Source: Jiangella anatolica (lineage in GTDB: Bacteria > Actinomycetota > Actinomycetes > Jiangellales > Jiangellaceae). From it: 64,000 bases of DNA. The translations under genes and the position numbers were made by a program. Under the pieces are notes generated by a model. That model was not told the DNA's origin. It worked only from the letters and a program-made list of their open reading frames with translations, and made no database searches. This document shows positions 34,198 through 44,110 of the stretch, in pieces (position 1 is the first letter of the stretch; each line of letters starts with the position of its first letter). The stretch lies in NCBI RefSeq assembly GCF_003236295.1, contig NZ_POTW01000006.1, positions 58,947 to 122,946 of the forward strand, given 5' to 3'.

Positions 34198-35877
34198 TCA
34201 CTCGCCCGCGTCGGGACGAGCGGCCTCCTGGATGGCCTCACGGTCGCGCTTGCGCCGCCGCAGCACCGTCAGGTCCTCCTCGCCCTCGCCCAGAGCGGAG
34301 ACGGGCTCGTCCTTGACCAGCGGCTGGCCGGAGACGGTGACGTAGCTCTGCTTGAAGTCGTCGATCGCCTGCTCGAGCGTCTTGATGTCGTCGTCGGACA
34401 GCTTGCCGCTGGACTCGATGCTCTCCAGGACGGCGGACTGCTCGCGGGTGACGGTGTCGAGGAACTCGCCCTCGAACCGGCGGATGTCCTCGACCGGGAC
34501 GTCGTCGAGCTTGCCGGTGGTGCCCGACCAGATCGAGACGACCTCGCGGCCGACCGACAGCGGCGCCGACTGCGGCTGCTTGAGCAGCTCGGTGAGCCGC
34601 ACGCCGCGCTCCAGCTGCGCCTTGCTGGCCGGGTCGAGGTCGGAGGCGAACGCGGCGAAGGCCTTCAGCTCGTTGTACTGCGCGAGGTCGAGGCGCAGCG
34701 TGCCGGCGACGGACTTCATCGCCTTGATCTGCGCGTCGCCACCGACGCGGGACACCGAGATGCCGACGTTGATGGCCGGGCGCACACCGGAGTGGAACAG
34801 GTCCGACTCGAGGAAGCACTGGCCGTCGGTGATGGAGATGACGTTGGTCGGGATGAACGCCGAGACGTCGTTGGCCTTGGTCTCGATGATCGGCAGGCCG
34901 GTCATCGAGCCGCCGCCGAGGTCGTCGGAGAGCTTCGCGCAGCGCTCGAGCAGCCGCGAGTGCAGATAGAAGACGTCACCGGGGTACGCCTCGCGGCCCG
35001 GCGGGCGGCGCAGCAGCAGCGACACCGCGCGGTAGGCCTCCGCCTGCTTGGACAGGTCGTCGAAGACGATGAGGACGTGGTAGCCCTGGTACATCCAGTG
35101 CTGGCCGATGGCCGAGCCGGTGTAGGGCGACAGGTACTTGAAGCCCGCGGCGTCGGACGCGGGGGCCGCGACGATGGTCGTGTACTCCAGCGCGCCGGCC
35201 TCGTCCAGCTGCTGCCGGATGCCCGCGATCGTGGAGCCCTTCTGGCCGGTGGCGACGTAGATGCAGCGGACCTGCTTGTTCTTGTCGCCGCTCTTCCAGT
35301 TGTCCAGCTGGTTGAGGATGGTGTCGACGGCGACCGTGGTCTTGCCGGTCTGCCGGTCACCGATGATCAGCTGGCGCTGGCCGCGGCCGATCGGGGTCAT
35401 GGCGTCGATGGCCTTGATGCCGGTCTGCAGCGGCTCGGCGACCTTCTGCCGCTGAACGACCGACGGCGCCTGCAGCTCCAGCGCGCGACGGGTCTCGGCC
35501 TTGATCTCGCCGAGGCCGTCGAGCGGGGCGCCCAGCGGGTCGACGACCCGGCCGAGGAACGCGTCGCCGACGGGCACCGACAGCACCTCGCCGGTGCGGC
35601 GGACCGTCTGGCCCTCCTCGATGCCGGCGTAGTCGCCCAGGACGACGACACCGATCTCTCGCACGTCGAGGTTCAGCGCCAGGCCGAGGGTCCCGTCCTC
35701 GAACTCCAGCAGCTCGTTGGCCATGGCCGAGGGCAGGCCCTCGACCCGGGCGATCCCGTCGCCGGCGATGGTGACGTGGCCGACCTCTTCGCGGACGGCG
35801 GCCGCCGGCTGGTAGGACTCGACGAAGGCGTCGAGCGCCTCGCGAATCTCCTCGGGACGGATAGTCAGCTCCGCCAT
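34198..35877 (-). CDS. atpA: ATP synthase F1 subunit alpha
   Basis: Non-catalytic nucleotide-binding subunit, 559 residues. Walker A is GDRQTGKT, with the family segments [27 protein letters not shown] and the [23 protein letters not shown] block. A C-terminal extension of about 35-40 charged residues ([15 protein letters not shown] ... ARPDAGE) goes beyond the E. coli end. Similar extensions occur in mycobacterial alpha subunits, where they limit ATP hydrolysis. Confidence 0.98.
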   Translation of the reverse strand: MAELTIRPEEIREALDAFVESYQPAAAVREEVGHVTIAGDGIARVEGLPSAMANELLEFEDGTLGLALNLDVREIGVVVLGDYAGIEEGQTVRRTGEVLSVPVGDAFLGRVVDPLGAPLDGLGEIKAETRRALELQAPSVVQRQKVAEPLQTGIKAIDAMTPIGRGQRQLIIGDRQTGKTTVAVDTILNQLDNWKSGDKNKQVRCIYVATGQKGSTIAGIRQQLDEAGALEYTTIVAAPASDAAGFKYLSPYTGSAIGQHWMYQGYHVLIVFDDLSKQAEAYRAVSLLLRRPPGREAYPGDVFYLHSRLLERCAKLSDDLGGGSMTGLPIIETKANDVSAFIPTNVISITDGQCFLESDLFHSGVRPAINVGISVSRVGGDAQIKAMKSVAGTLRLDLAQYNELKAFAAFASDLDPASKAQLERGVRLTELLKQPQSAPLSVGREVVSIWSGTTGKLDDVPVEDIRRFEGEFLDTVTREQSAVLESIESSGKLSDDDIKTLEQAIDDFKQSYVTVSGQPLVKDEPVSALGEGEEDLTVLRRRKRDREAIQEAARPDAGE

Positions 35878-35932
35878 CGTTGCTCCTGCTCTCTATCGTT
35901 CTCGAACGGTGGTCTCAAGACTGTGGGTGCCG

Positions 35933-36739
35933 TCAGCCCGCGACGAGTTGCCGGCGGGCGGCGTCCAGGCGGCTGGTGACGGTGCCGTCCACGACCTCGT
36001 CGCCGAGCTCGACCCTGATGCCGCCGACGACGTCAGGCTCGACGACGATGTTCAGCAGGACCGCGCCGCCGGCTCGGACCGCCAGCGCCCGCTCCAGCCG
36101 GTCGCGGTGCTCGGCGGCCAGCGGTGCGGCGACGTGGACGACGGCCACCCGGCGCTCGCGCAGCCGGGCGGCGAAGTCGGCCACCCGGGCCAGCTCCGCT
36201 TCCAGGCTACGTGCCCGGCGGTCGAGGACCGCGTGCTCGACCAGCGCCACGGTCTCCGGCGCGGCCTTGTCCTGCAGCAGCGTACGGACCAGCTGCCGCC
36301 GTGCGTCGGCGGGAGCGGCCCGATCGATCAGCGCCGAGCGCAGGTCGCGGTTGGCGCGCACGACCAGCCCGAACCGGAAGATCTCCGCCTCGACGGTATC
36401 GAGGTTGCCGGCCGACCGGGCGGCGAGGAGCACCGCCTGGATGCCGAACTCCTCGGCCGCTGAGGTGAGGTCGCGCGGGTTGGCCCAGCGCTCCCGGACG
36501 GCCGCCGCGAGGACGTCCGCCGCGGCCGGCTCGAGGCGGCCGTCGGCCAGCCGGCGCAGCAGCGCCTCGCGGTCGTCGGGCGTCCGCCCCGTGTCGGTGA
36601 GCGCGCGGCGCACCGACGGACGGGAGTCGAGCAGGTTCGCGAACGCGAACAGGGCGTCGCCCACCGCCGACGCGCGGCCGGCGGCGTTGTCGACGATGCC
36701 CTCGAACCGCGAGCGCAGCTCGGTGCTGGTCTCGGCCAT
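35933..36739 (-). CDS. atpH: ATP synthase F1 subunit delta
   Basis: Peripheral-stalk connector, 268 residues. An N-terminal helical region (about 1-100) and the C-terminal OSCP-like domain (ANRDLRSALIDRAAPADARRQLV ... PDVVGGIRVELGDEVVDGTVTSRLDAARRQL) are recognised. It is longer than the E. coli protein but has a normal stand-alone actinobacterial length, unlike the b-delta fusion of mycobacteria. I choose the ATG at 36739; a GTG at 36745 would overlap the atpF stop by 4 nt and is a real alternative. Confidence 0.94.
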   Translation of the reverse strand: MAETSTELRSRFEGIVDNAAGRASAVGDALFAFANLLDSRPSVRRALTDTGRTPDDREALLRRLADGRLEPAAADVLAAAVRERWANPRDLTSAAEEFGIQAVLLAARSAGNLDTVEAEIFRFGLVVRANRDLRSALIDRAAPADARRQLVRTLLQDKAAPETVALVEHAVLDRRARSLEAELARVADFAARLRERRVAVVHVAAPLAAEHRDRLERALAVRAGGAVLLNIVVEPDVVGGIRVELGDEVVDGTVTSRLDAARRQLVAG

Positions 36740-36741
36740 GC

Positions 36742-37317
36742 TCACGCGTCCCTCGGACCCGCGGCGTCGGAGGCCTGGGCGGTCTCGAGGTCGGCCAGGA
36801 ACCGCTCGACGACACGGCGGGACCGGTCGTCGTCCTGCAGCGACTCGCCGACCACCTTGCCGGCCAGCGTGGTCGCCAGCGAGCCGACCTCGCCGCGCAG
36901 CTCGCGCAGGACCTGCTCGCGCTCGGCCTGCAGCTGCGCCTCGGCCCGGGCCGCGACCCGCTTGGCCTCGGCCTCGGCCTCCTCGCGCGCCTGCGCGACG
37001 ATGGCCGCACCCTGCTGCTTGGCGTCCTCGCGGATGCGAGCCGCCTCGCTGCGGGCGTCGGCCAGCTGAGCGCGGTACTCCTCGAGCAGCTGGTTGGCCT
37101 CGGCCTGCGCCTGCTCGGCCTTCTCGGCACCGCCCTGGATGGCGGCGGCCCGCTCCGCGTAGGTCCGCTCGAAGATCGGGTAGACCTTGGCGCGGAGGAA
37201 GAAGAACAGCAGCGCGAAGGCAACCAGACCGACGATCAGCTCGGAGGTGTGCGGCAGCAACGGATCGGGGCCGTCCTCCGCCGCGATCACTGCGATCGGT
37301 GCCATCGAGAGAGCCAT
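36742..37317 (-). CDS. atpF: ATP synthase F0 subunit b
   Basis: Peripheral-stalk subunit of 191 residues. A single N-terminal membrane helix (about 26-46, ELIVGLVAFALLFFFLRAKV) is followed by a long charged coiled coil rich in Ala, Glu and Arg (ERAAAIQGGAEKAEQAQAEA ... EAEAKRVAARAEAQLQAE). It lies 2 nt after atpE and is followed by atpH. Confidence 0.96.
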   Translation of the reverse strand: MALSMAPIAVIAAEDGPDPLLPHTSELIVGLVAFALLFFFLRAKVYPIFERTYAERAAAIQGGAEKAEQAQAEANQLLEEYRAQLADARSEAARIREDAKQQGAAIVAQAREEAEAEAKRVAARAEAQLQAEREQVLRELRGEVGSLATTLAGKVVGESLQDDDRSRRVVERFLADLETAQASDAAGPRDA

Positions 37318-37319
37318 GA

Positions 37320-37523
37320 TCAGATGGCGAACGCGAGGCCGATGGCGATGATGAACAGCGCCTCGGCGAGCGCGAAGCCGAGGATCGCGATGCCCTGGAG
37401 GACGCTGCGCGCCTCCGGCTGGCGGGCCACGCCGTTGATGTAGGCGGCAAAGATCAGACCGATGCCGACGCCCGGGCCGATGGCCGCGAGGCCGAGACCG
37501 ACCATGTTGAGCGAGCCTTCCAT
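37320..37523 (-). CDS. atpE: ATP synthase F0 subunit c
   Basis: Proteolipid of 67 residues that forms the rotor ring. Two membrane helices flank the polar RQPEA loop ([16 protein letters not shown]). The proton-carrying carboxylate is the Glu in [14 protein letters not shown] of the second helix, in the region targeted by bedaquiline in mycobacteria. A poly-purine ribosome site (GGAGAGGAAGAAAG region) precedes the ATG. A normal member of the family. Confidence 0.97.
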   Translation of the reverse strand: MEGSLNMVGLGLAAIGPGVGIGLIFAAYINGVARQPEARSVLQGIAILGFALAEALFIIAIGLAFAI

Positions 37524-37550
37524 CTTTCTTCCTCTCCTTATTTGTGAAGC

Positions 37551-38336
37551 TCAGTGCTCGTGGGACAGAGCGCCGCCGATGTAAATGGCGGAGAGCAGGA
37601 CGAAAACGTAAGCCTGGAGGATCTGGACGAATGCCTCGAAGAAAGTCAGCACGATGCTGAACAGAATCGAGACGCTACCGGCGGCGACGCCGACCAGTCC
37701 CTGGTATTCGAAGATCAGGTACTCGCCGCCGAGAATCGTCAACAACAGCACCAGGTGACCGGCGAACATGTTGAACGTGAGACGGAGAGTGAGCGTGAAG
37801 GGCCGCACGATGAAGGTGGAGAAGAACTCCAGCGGAGCCAGCAGCGGGTAGATCGCCTTCGGCACACCGGGCGGGAACATCATGTTCTTGAAGTAGCCGC
37901 CGAAGCCCTGCCGCTTGATGCCGACGTAGTTGTAGATCACCCACGAGATCAGCGCGAGGAACAGCGGGATCGCGATCTTCGAGGTGGCCGGCAGCTGAAG
38001 CACCGGGATGATGCCCGAGATGTTCAGCACGGCGATGAAGGCGAACAGCGTCACGAGATAGGGCACGTACTTGATGCCCTCGCGGCCGATGGCGTCGCGC
38101 GCGATTCCGTCGCGGACGAATCCGTAGACGGACTCGCCGGCGAACTGCAGCTTGCCGGGAACGAGCGTGCTACGCCGGGCGGCGAAGTAGAAGAAGGCGC
38201 CGACGGCGATGGTGCCGAGCACGATGACAAGCATCGGCTTGGTGAAGAACGTACCCTCGCCGAAGAGCGGCGGGAATTCGAAGTCGGCCGGCCCGGGACT
38301 GTGGAATCCCGACTCGGCCACGATCCGAGTGCTCAC
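37551..38336 (-). CDS. atpB: ATP synthase F0 subunit a
   Basis: Proton-channel subunit of 261 residues with five or six membrane helices. The essential arginine is in RPFTLTLRLTFNMFAGHL, with the conserved GRE/PYLVTLF and FFEAFVQILQAYVFVLLSAIYI helices. The start is GTG. It is followed 27 nt later by atpE in the ordinary operon order. Confidence 0.97.
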   Translation of the reverse strand: MSTRIVAESGFHSPGPADFEFPPLFGEGTFFTKPMLVIVLGTIAVGAFFYFAARRSTLVPGKLQFAGESVYGFVRDGIARDAIGREGIKYVPYLVTLFAFIAVLNISGIIPVLQLPATSKIAIPLFLALISWVIYNYVGIKRQGFGGYFKNMMFPPGVPKAIYPLLAPLEFFSTFIVRPFTLTLRLTFNMFAGHLVLLLTILGGEYLIFEYQGLVGVAAGSVSILFSIVLTFFEAFVQILQAYVFVLLSAIYIGGALSHEH

Positions 38337-38386
38337 GTGGTCCTTTCTTCAGCGCGCTCGCGACACGCCCGACGAGGAGGGCCAGG

Positions 38387-38599
38387 TCAGGGCTTACCGT
38401 ATCTGACCCATACCAGGTACAGAGCGGCGCCCATCCCTACCAGGAGCCCCAGTACGAGGAACACGCGGCTGTTGAGCCACTCGGAGACGAGCCAGCCGAC
38501 GCCACCCCATACTGCTACTCCGGACACGACCAGTGCGAAGGCATCCCACGCACCGTTCTGATCCTGCCGACGTACGTCTTGGGGATCGTCCGGACTCAT
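38387..38599 (-). CDS. AtpZ/AtpI-type small membrane protein
   Basis: A 70-residue protein with a charged N terminus (SPDDPQDVRRQDQNGA) and two membrane helices (AFALVVSGVAVWGGVGWLVSE and VFLVLGLLVGMGAALYLVWV). The GxGWLVSEWL between them is typical of the AtpZ family that precedes atpB. Family members assist Mg uptake or c-ring assembly; the function here is inferred from position. Confidence 0.88.
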   Translation of the reverse strand: MSPDDPQDVRRQDQNGAWDAFALVVSGVAVWGGVGWLVSEWLNSRVFLVLGLLVGMGAALYLVWVRYGKP

Positions 38600-38681
38600 G
38601 GCGCCTCGAATACTACTGGGTGCCCTTGCGGGTAACGAAATCGGGTCCCACTAAGCGCCGGGGACGCTGTCGAGACGAAGG

Positions 38682-39131
38682 TCATTCCGGGCCGCCGGCC
38701 GGCACCGCGGGCCGGTCGCCGCGGCTGTTCTCGCGGAACATCGTCACCGCGTAGGTGAGCGTGTAGACCAGCGCGCAGGCCATCAGCGACAGCCCCAGCC
38801 AGCGCTCGTTCAGGCCGTCGATGCCGGTCAGCACGCCGAGCGCGATGAAGATCAGCGCCAGCCGCAGCGAGTACGTCACGATCAGCACGCCGGCGCCGGC
38901 CAGGCCGCTGGCCGGCAACAACCTGGTCAGCAGGACGGGCAGCGCGCCGGTGGCGAAGAACGCCACGACCAGCACGGCGGCGACGACGGCCGACCACAGC
39001 GCGGCGCTGCCGGCGGCGAGCGCGGCGGCCACGGCGCAGCCGGCTCCGACGGCGAGCGTGGCCAGCAGCGCGGGGCGTGCGGCGGCGGCCGGACTGCGCC
39101 GGCGCGGGAGCGGGGAAACGGGTGCGTTCAT
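38682..39131 (-). CDS. ATP synthase protein I-like membrane protein
   Basis: A 149-residue protein with four hydrophobic segments (ALLATLAVGAGCAVAAALAAG; WSAVVAAVLVVAFFATGALPVLL; LAGAGVLIVTYSLRLALIFIALGVL; WLGLSLMACALVYTLTYAVTMF) and a Pro/Gly-rich tail. Its position directly ahead of the atp genes and its topology match the AtpI-like proteins of actinobacteria. Sequence-level evidence is weak, as these proteins diverge quickly. Confidence 0.8.
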   Translation of the reverse strand: MNAPVSPLPRRRSPAAAARPALLATLAVGAGCAVAAALAAGSAALWSAVVAAVLVVAFFATGALPVLLTRLLPASGLAGAGVLIVTYSLRLALIFIALGVLTGIDGLNERWLGLSLMACALVYTLTYAVTMFRENSRGDRPAVPAGGPE

Positions 39132-39171
39132 GGCGCCATCAGCCTACCTGCCTGGCCCGACGTGCCATTTC

Positions 39172-40293
39172 TCACACCGCGGAGGGCTGCTGCTGCCCGC
39201 GCCGGAACAGCCGGCGCGGGTGGCCGGTGGTGAACGCGATCATCACGACGACGGCGAGCGCCAGCAGCACGTAGGTGGTCCAGCCGCCGACCAGCGCGAC
39301 GACGACCAGACCACCGGAGACCAGTGCCGCCCACACCCACATGATCGCGACCGCCCGCCACTGCGAGTGGCCGATCTCCAGCAGCCGGTGGTGCAGGTGC
39401 ATCTTGTCCGGCGCGAACGGCGACTTGCCGGCCCGGGTGCGTCTGACCACGGCCAGCATCATGTCGAGGAACGGCAGCAGGATCACCGCCAGCGGCAGCA
39501 CCAGCGGCAGCAGCGTGAGCAGGAAGCTGGAGGTGTCGACGTCCTGGCTGGGCAGCCGGCCGGTGAGGCTGATGGACCCGGCGGCCAGCAGCAGGCCGAT
39601 CAGCATCGCGCCGGAGTCGCCCATGAAGATCTTCGCCGGGTGCGCGTTGTGCGGCAGCAGGCCGGCGCAGATGCCGACCACGACCACCGAGACCAGCGCC
39701 GACGTCGTCATGTAGGAGCTGTTGTTGTTCTCCACCGACAGCAGGTAGGCGTAGGCGAAGAAGGCCGCGGCGCCGATGCCGACGACGCCGGCGGCCAGCC
39801 CGTCCAGCCCGTCGACGAAGTTGACCGCGTTGGACGCGCCGACCACCAGCACGACCGTCATGATCGCGCCCTGGGTCTGGTCGAGCACGAACGTGCCGCC
39901 GGGCAGCGGCAGGTAGAGCAGCTGCACACCCAGCGCCACCAGCAGCCCGGCCGCCACGACCTGGCCGGCGAACTTGGCCAGCGCGGAGAGGTCCCAGATG
40001 TCGTCGGCGACGCCGATGAGGCAGATGACGACCGCGGCGAGGATCAGCGCCCACGCGTCGCTGGACTCGGTGAACACGTCGCGCATGCGGGGCAGGTAGC
40101 TGGCCACCAGCATCGCGACCAGCATGCCGGTGAGCATGGCGATGCCCCCCAGCCGCGGCACCGGCTCGCGGTGGACGTCACGGTCGCGCGTCGGCGGGAC
40201 CGCGCCGACCCAGTACGCGAACCGGCCGGCCAGCCCCACCACCAGGTACGTGACCGAAGCCGCGATGAAGAAGGTCAGGAGATACTCGCGCAC
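39172..40293 (-). CDS. wecA: undecaprenyl-phosphate GlcNAc-1-phosphate transferase family protein (WecA/TagO type)
   Basis: Polytopic membrane transferase of 373 residues that attaches a sugar 1-phosphate to the lipid carrier, starting synthesis of arabinogalactan, teichoic acid or another wall polymer. The cytoplasmic motifs are present: VADDIWDLS, NAVNFVDGLDGLAAG, the FMGDSGAML metal-binding segment and the KMHLHHRLLEIGHS basic loop that distinguishes WecA from MraY. It starts with GTG, and a ribosome site is poor. It sits between tsaC and atpI, its normal actinobacterial place. Confidence 0.93.
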   Translation of the reverse strand: MREYLLTFFIAASVTYLVVGLAGRFAYWVGAVPPTRDRDVHREPVPRLGGIAMLTGMLVAMLVASYLPRMRDVFTESSDAWALILAAVVICLIGVADDIWDLSALAKFAGQVVAAGLLVALGVQLLYLPLPGGTFVLDQTQGAIMTVVLVVGASNAVNFVDGLDGLAAGVVGIGAAAFFAYAYLLSVENNNSSYMTTSALVSVVVVGICAGLLPHNAHPAKIFMGDSGAMLIGLLLAAGSISLTGRLPSQDVDTSSFLLTLLPLVLPLAVILLPFLDMMLAVVRRTRAGKSPFAPDKMHLHHRLLEIGHSQWRAVAIMWVWAALVSGGLVVVALVGGWTTYVLLALAVVVMIAFTTGHPRRLFRRGQQQPSAV

Positions 40294-40308
40294 CGGCGGT
40301 TCGCTTCC

Positions 40309-40956
40309 TTACGCTTCCGGGCCCTGCAGCTCTGGGACGACGGATTGCAGGTCGGCCAGGCCGAGGGCGCCCTGCCGGAGGACCCGCGGGACCGGGCCGG
40401 AGACGTCGACGATCGTCGACGGCGTGTCGCTACCGGTGTCGCCGGCCTCCAGGTAGACGGCGACGGAGTCGCCGAGCTGGTCGCGGGCGTCGTGCGCGGA
40501 CCGGGCCGGCGGCCGGCCGGTGACGTTGGCGCTGCTGACCGCCAGCGGACCGGTCGTCTTCAGCACCTCGACGGCGACCTCGTGGTCCGGCATCCGGACC
40601 GCGACGGTGCCGCCGGTGTCGCCGAGGTCCCAGCGCAGCGACGGCTGCTGCCGGCAGACCACCGTCAGCCCGCCCGGCCAGAACGCCTCGACCAGCGCGT
40701 CGATGGTCTTGTCGGTGACGGCGACGCCGGCCAGCGTGGCGGGCGAGCCGACCAGCACCGGCACCGGCATGTCCCGGCCGCGTCCCTTGGCCTGCAGCAA
40801 CGCCGCCACAGCCTCGGGTGTGAACGCGTCGGCGCCGATGCCGTAGACGGTGTCGGTGGGCAGCACGATGAGCTTGCCGTTGCGGATGGCGCGGGCCGCG
40901 GCGGCGACGCCGCGTTGCCGCTTGGTCTCGTCGGAACAGTCGTACAGCGGGCTCAC
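40309..40956 (-). CDS. tsaC: L-threonylcarbamoyladenylate synthase (TsaC/Sua5 family)
   Basis: Makes threonylcarbamoyl-AMP from threonine, bicarbonate and ATP for the universal tRNA modification t6A37. It has 215 residues, with the YrdC-fold signatures GKLIVLPTDTVYGIGADAF, the KGR motif (QAKGRGRDMP), FWPGGLT and the SSANVTGRPP block. The length is that of the short TsaC form without the Sua5 domain. The GTG at 40956 is chosen, placing it 7 nt after prmC. Confidence 0.95.
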   Translation of the reverse strand: MSPLYDCSDETKRQRGVAAAARAIRNGKLIVLPTDTVYGIGADAFTPEAVAALLQAKGRGRDMPVPVLVGSPATLAGVAVTDKTIDALVEAFWPGGLTVVCRQQPSLRWDLGDTGGTVAVRMPDHEVAVEVLKTTGPLAVSSANVTGRPPARSAHDARDQLGDSVAVYLEAGDTGSDTPSTIVDVSGPVPRVLRQGALGLADLQSVVPELQGPEA

Positions 40957-40963
40957 GCGGACA

Positions 40964-41824
40964 TCATCCCGCACGACGGGCGGTGACGTACCGCGGGCGG
41001 CCGGCCAGATCGAGATGATCCGCGACCTCCGTCCACGAACCGTGCCGCCGGAACACCTCCGGGGCGGCCTCGCCCTGAACGTCGGCGTGCTCGGCGACCA
41101 GCAGGCCACCGGGCCGCAGCAGCGCCGCGCCGACGCCGGCGAGCACTCGCATCGCGTCCAGGCCGTCGGCGCCGGACCACAGCGCGGCCGGCGGGTCGTA
41201 CTCGGCCACCTCGGGGTCGCGGATGGTGGCGTCGGCCGGGATGTACGGCGGGTTCGCCGCGACGATGTCGACCTGCCCGAGCAGCATCGACAGGCTCCGC
41301 TGCGTCACCTGGGCGACGTCGTCGCGGTGCACGATGACGGAGTTGCCGGCGGCGTTGCGGCGCAGCCAGGCGACGGCGTCGTCCTCGCGCTCGACGGCGT
41401 GCACCATGACCGGGCGCACCTCGGTGGCGACGGAGATCGCGATCGCGCCGGAGCCGGCGAACAGGTCGACGACGACCGGCACCCGGCCCGCGGCGACCAC
41501 GGCCTTGGCCTCGTCGACGGCGGCGCCGGCGGTCAGCTCGGTCTCCGGCCGCGGGATGAACACCCCCGGCCCCACCTGCAGCGTCAGGTGCCGGAACGGG
41601 GCCCGGCCGGTGAGGTGCTGCAGCGGCTCGCGGCCGGCCCGGCGGCGGACCAGCTCCTCGAACCGCGTCGCGAACGTGCCGTCCGGCTCCGGCTGGGCCA
41701 GCAGCGCGCCCCGCTCCACCCCGAGCACGTGCGCGGCCAGCGCCTCCGCGTCGTGCCGCGGCGACGGCACCTCGGCGGCGGCCAGCCGTCCGGTGGCTTC
41801 GCGCAGCTGCTCACGCAGCGTCAT
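40964..41824 (-). CDS. prmC: peptide chain release factor N5-glutamine methyltransferase
   Basis: SAM-dependent enzyme of 286 residues that methylates the GGQ glutamine of release factors. An N-terminal helical domain ([23 protein letters not shown]) precedes the Rossmann part with [20 protein letters not shown] and the catalytic NPPY (AANPPYIP). It overlaps its substrate's gene prfA by 4 nt (41821-41824). A normal member of the family. Confidence 0.96.
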   Translation of the reverse strand: MTLREQLREATGRLAAAEVPSPRHDAEALAAHVLGVERGALLAQPEPDGTFATRFEELVRRRAGREPLQHLTGRAPFRHLTLQVGPGVFIPRPETELTAGAAVDEAKAVVAAGRVPVVVDLFAGSGAIAISVATEVRPVMVHAVEREDDAVAWLRRNAAGNSVIVHRDDVAQVTQRSLSMLLGQVDIVAANPPYIPADATIRDPEVAEYDPPAALWSGADGLDAMRVLAGVGAALLRPGGLLVAEHADVQGEAAPEVFRRHGSWTEVADHLDLAGRPRYVTARRAG

Positions 41825-42909
41825 GGTCCGTCGCCCTCCGCGGTGGCCGCGAGCGCCGCCTCGGCGTCCGCGTCGACCAGCGACTGGACGACGGGGCCGA
41901 GATCGCCGTCGATGACGTCGTTCAGGTTGTAGGCCTTGTAGCCCGTGCGGTGGTCGGAGATGCGGTTCTCGGGGAAGTTGTAGGTGCGGACCCGCTCGGA
42001 CCGGTCGACGGTGCGCACCTGGCTGCGGCGCGCGTCCGACGCCTCCCGCTCGGCCTCCTCCTGCGCCGCCGCGAGCAGCCGGGCGCGCAGGATGCGCATG
42101 GCCTGCTCCTTGTTCTGCAGCTGGCTCTTCTCGTTCTGGCAGGAGACGACGATGCCGGTCGGCAGGTGCGTGATACGCACCGCGGAGTCGGTCGTGTTGA
42201 CGCTCTGCCCGCCCGGCCCAGAGGAGCGGAACACGTCGATGCGCAGGTCGTTCGGGTTGATCTCGACCTCGGCCTCGTCCTCGGCCTCCGGCAGCACCAG
42301 CACGCCGGCGGCCGACGTGTGAATGCGGCCCTGGCTCTCCGTGACGGGGACCCGCTGCACACGGTGCACGCCGCCCTCGTACTTGAGCCGGGCGTACGGG
42401 GCCATGCCCGGCTCGGGCGTGCCGCGCGCCTTCACCGCGACGGAGACGTCCTTGTAGCCGCCCAGGTCGGACTCCTCGGCGTCGAGCACCTGGGTGCTCC
42501 AGCCGGACTGCTCGGCGAAGCGCAGGTACATGCGCAGCAGGTCGCCGGCGAACAGCGCGGACTCCGCGCCGCCCTCTCCCGCCTTGATCTCCAGGATCAC
42601 GTCGCGGTCGTCGTTGGGATCGCGAGGCAGCAGCATCATCCGCAGCCGGTCCATCAGCGCGGCCTGCCGGGCCTCCAGCTCGGCCGCCTCGGCGGCGAAC
42701 GCCGGGTCGTCGGCGGCCAGCTCCAGCGCGGCGGCGCGGTCGTCGCCGGTCTGCCGCCAGTCGGCGTACGCCTTGACGATCGCGGACAGCTCGGCGTAGC
42801 GCCGGCCCAGCCGCTTGGCCAGCCCCGGGTCGCTGTGCACGGACGGGTCGGCCAGCCGCTGCTCCAGCTCGGCGTGCTCGGACACCAGCGCCTCGACGCC
42901 TTCGAACAT
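41821..42909 (-). CDS. prfA: peptide chain release factor 1
   Basis: Terminates translation at UAG and UAA. It has 362 residues. The stop-codon-reading tripeptide is PVT ([16 protein letters not shown]), which identifies RF1 rather than RF2, and the catalytic GGQ is present in [15 protein letters not shown]. The ATG at 42909 follows a purine-rich GAGAGGGGG; further upstream GTG codons are less likely. It follows rpmE across a terminator-like hairpin and overlaps prmC. Confidence 0.97.
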   Translation of the reverse strand: MFEGVEALVSEHAELEQRLADPSVHSDPGLAKRLGRRYAELSAIVKAYADWRQTGDDRAAALELAADDPAFAAEAAELEARQAALMDRLRMMLLPRDPNDDRDVILEIKAGEGGAESALFAGDLLRMYLRFAEQSGWSTQVLDAEESDLGGYKDVSVAVKARGTPEPGMAPYARLKYEGGVHRVQRVPVTESQGRIHTSAAGVLVLPEAEDEAEVEINPNDLRIDVFRSSGPGGQSVNTTDSAVRITHLPTGIVVSCQNEKSQLQNKEQAMRILRARLLAAAQEEAEREASDARRSQVRTVDRSERVRTYNFPENRISDHRTGYKAYNLNDVIDGDLGPVVQSLVDADAEAALAATAEGDGP

Positions 42910-42944
42910 GCTGACCCCCTCTCCCCCGACGACACACAAAGGGA

Positions 42945-42977
42945 GCGGGGCGCGCGAGAACCTCTCGCACGCCCCGC
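42945..42977 (-). terminator. hairpin downstream of rpmE
   Basis: Arms 42945-42959 and 42963-42977 are complementary at 14 of 15 positions around a 3-nt loop, starting about 10 nt past the rpmE stop. It resembles an intrinsic terminator without a clear U-tract and may set the rpmE to prfA ratio. Confidence 0.65.
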
Positions 42978-42987
42978 CCCGGAAGAA

Positions 42988-43209
42988 CTACTTCGCGTCG
43001 GCCTTCTTCTTGCCGTACCGCGACTCGAACCGCGCGACCCGGCCGCCCGTGTCGAGGATCTTCTGCTTGCCCGTGTAGAACGGGTGGCAGGCCGAGCAGA
43101 CGTCGGCGTGGATGACGCCGTTGGACGCCGTGCTCCGGGTGGTGAACGTGTTGCCACAGGTGCAGGTGACCGTGGTCTCCACGTAGGCCGGGTGGATGTC
43201 GGACTTCAT
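42988..43209 (-). CDS. rpmE: 50S ribosomal protein L31, zinc-binding form
   Basis: Ribosomal large-subunit protein of 73 residues. The zinc ligands CTCG and CSACH are present, so this is the zinc-containing (C+) type rather than the zinc-free paralogue induced under zinc starvation. The [22 protein letters not shown] end is typical. It lies between rho and prfA, as is usual in actinobacteria, but here a 0.95-kb repeat-filled gap separates it from rho. Confidence 0.97.
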   Translation of the reverse strand: MKSDIHPAYVETTVTCTCGNTFTTRSTASNGVIHADVCSACHPFYTGKQKILDTGGRVARFESRYGKKKADAK

Positions 43210-43340
43210 GTGCGTGCACTCCTGGTGTTCGAGGACCGCCGGGTCGGCGCGACGGGTGTCGGGCCGTGAACCGGAGCCAGCAGATCAGTATTCCAGGTGC
43301 GGCCCGCTCCGGCCAAACCCGCTTCTGCTTCTCGTCGGTG

Positions 43341-43850
43341 TGAGGGGCTGCGAACGTTGGCCGTCCCCCTGCTGCCCATTCTCTTGGCCGCGGAACCGCG
43401 CCTCAAGTCCGCGGCCTCTGGCTGCCTGCGGTGGCCTGTGGCTGGGGGCCGCGTACTTGACCCGCGGCCCCGCGGCCTAAGAACGGGCAGCTATCAGGGG
43501 GACGGGAGGAGTGTGGCGACGCCCGTCGGGGCACGGCGACGTCCGTTGGGGTCCGGCGCCGGGTTCGCGGGTGGTTCGGGTCCTCTGGCCTCTCCCGGCG
43601 GCCGGTGGGCCGGATCGATGTGACGTTGGTGTCGCTGGGCGTCCACGTGGTGGGATTTCGCGGCGTTTTCCGGGCCGCCCACCAGGCGTACTCCCGCTCT
43701 GCCAGGCATGCATGGGTGGTAGAGCGGGAGAACGCCTAGCGACGCCCCGGATCATTGATGATCATCGCTGTCCACAGCCCAGCAAACGTCGCGAAACGGA
43801 CACGCGCTGGCGAGTGAGGCGCGAACGTCGGCCGGAACGGCCGCGAACGC
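43341..43850. repeat. structured intergenic repeat, copy B (inverted relative to copy A)
   Basis: Read on the minus strand, it repeats copy A in order: module 0 (43766-43850), the 17-mer GGATCATTGATGATCAT (43749-43765), module 1 (43684-43737, differing from copy A at about five of 54 positions and nearly self-complementary) and module 2 (43341-43530). The stretch 43531-43683 is longer than in copy A and unrelated to any gene I recognise. The short interval 43210-43340 upstream of rpmE shows nothing clear. Confidence 0.85.
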
Positions 43851-43912
43851 GAACCGTAGAAGGCCCGAACGTGGACCAGGCGCCGGCGAACGTGGGCCGC
43901 CGCCGTTGCGGC

Positions 43913-44103
43913 GTGCCCACACTCCCCCCGTCCCCCTGATAGCTGCCCGTTCTTGGCCCCGGTCGCGCGGGTCAAGTACGCGGCCCGGAACCACAGACCA
44001 CACCAGCCACAGAGGCCGCGGACTTGAGGCGCGCGAGCGGGGCCAAGAGAATGGGCAGGAGGGGACGGCCAACGGTCGCACCCCCTCAAGCCAACTGCAC
44101 CAG
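43913..44103. repeat. structured intergenic repeat, copy C (module 2 only)
   Basis: Plus-orientation module 2 with the same large imperfect hairpin: the left arm begins CTGCCCGTTCTTGGCC and the right arm ends GGCCAAGAGAATGGGCAG. It matches copy A over about 190 bp. With module 2 of copy B (43341-43530) it forms inverted terminal repeats around a centre of about 380 bp. The stretch 43851-43912 between them is unassigned. Confidence 0.85.
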
Positions 44104-44110
44104 ACGGCGA

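Noticed and set aside
43752..44089. Overlapping minus-strand frames in the rpmE-rho gap
   Set aside because: They are translations of the repeat modules; both frames are equally open and have no coding signature.
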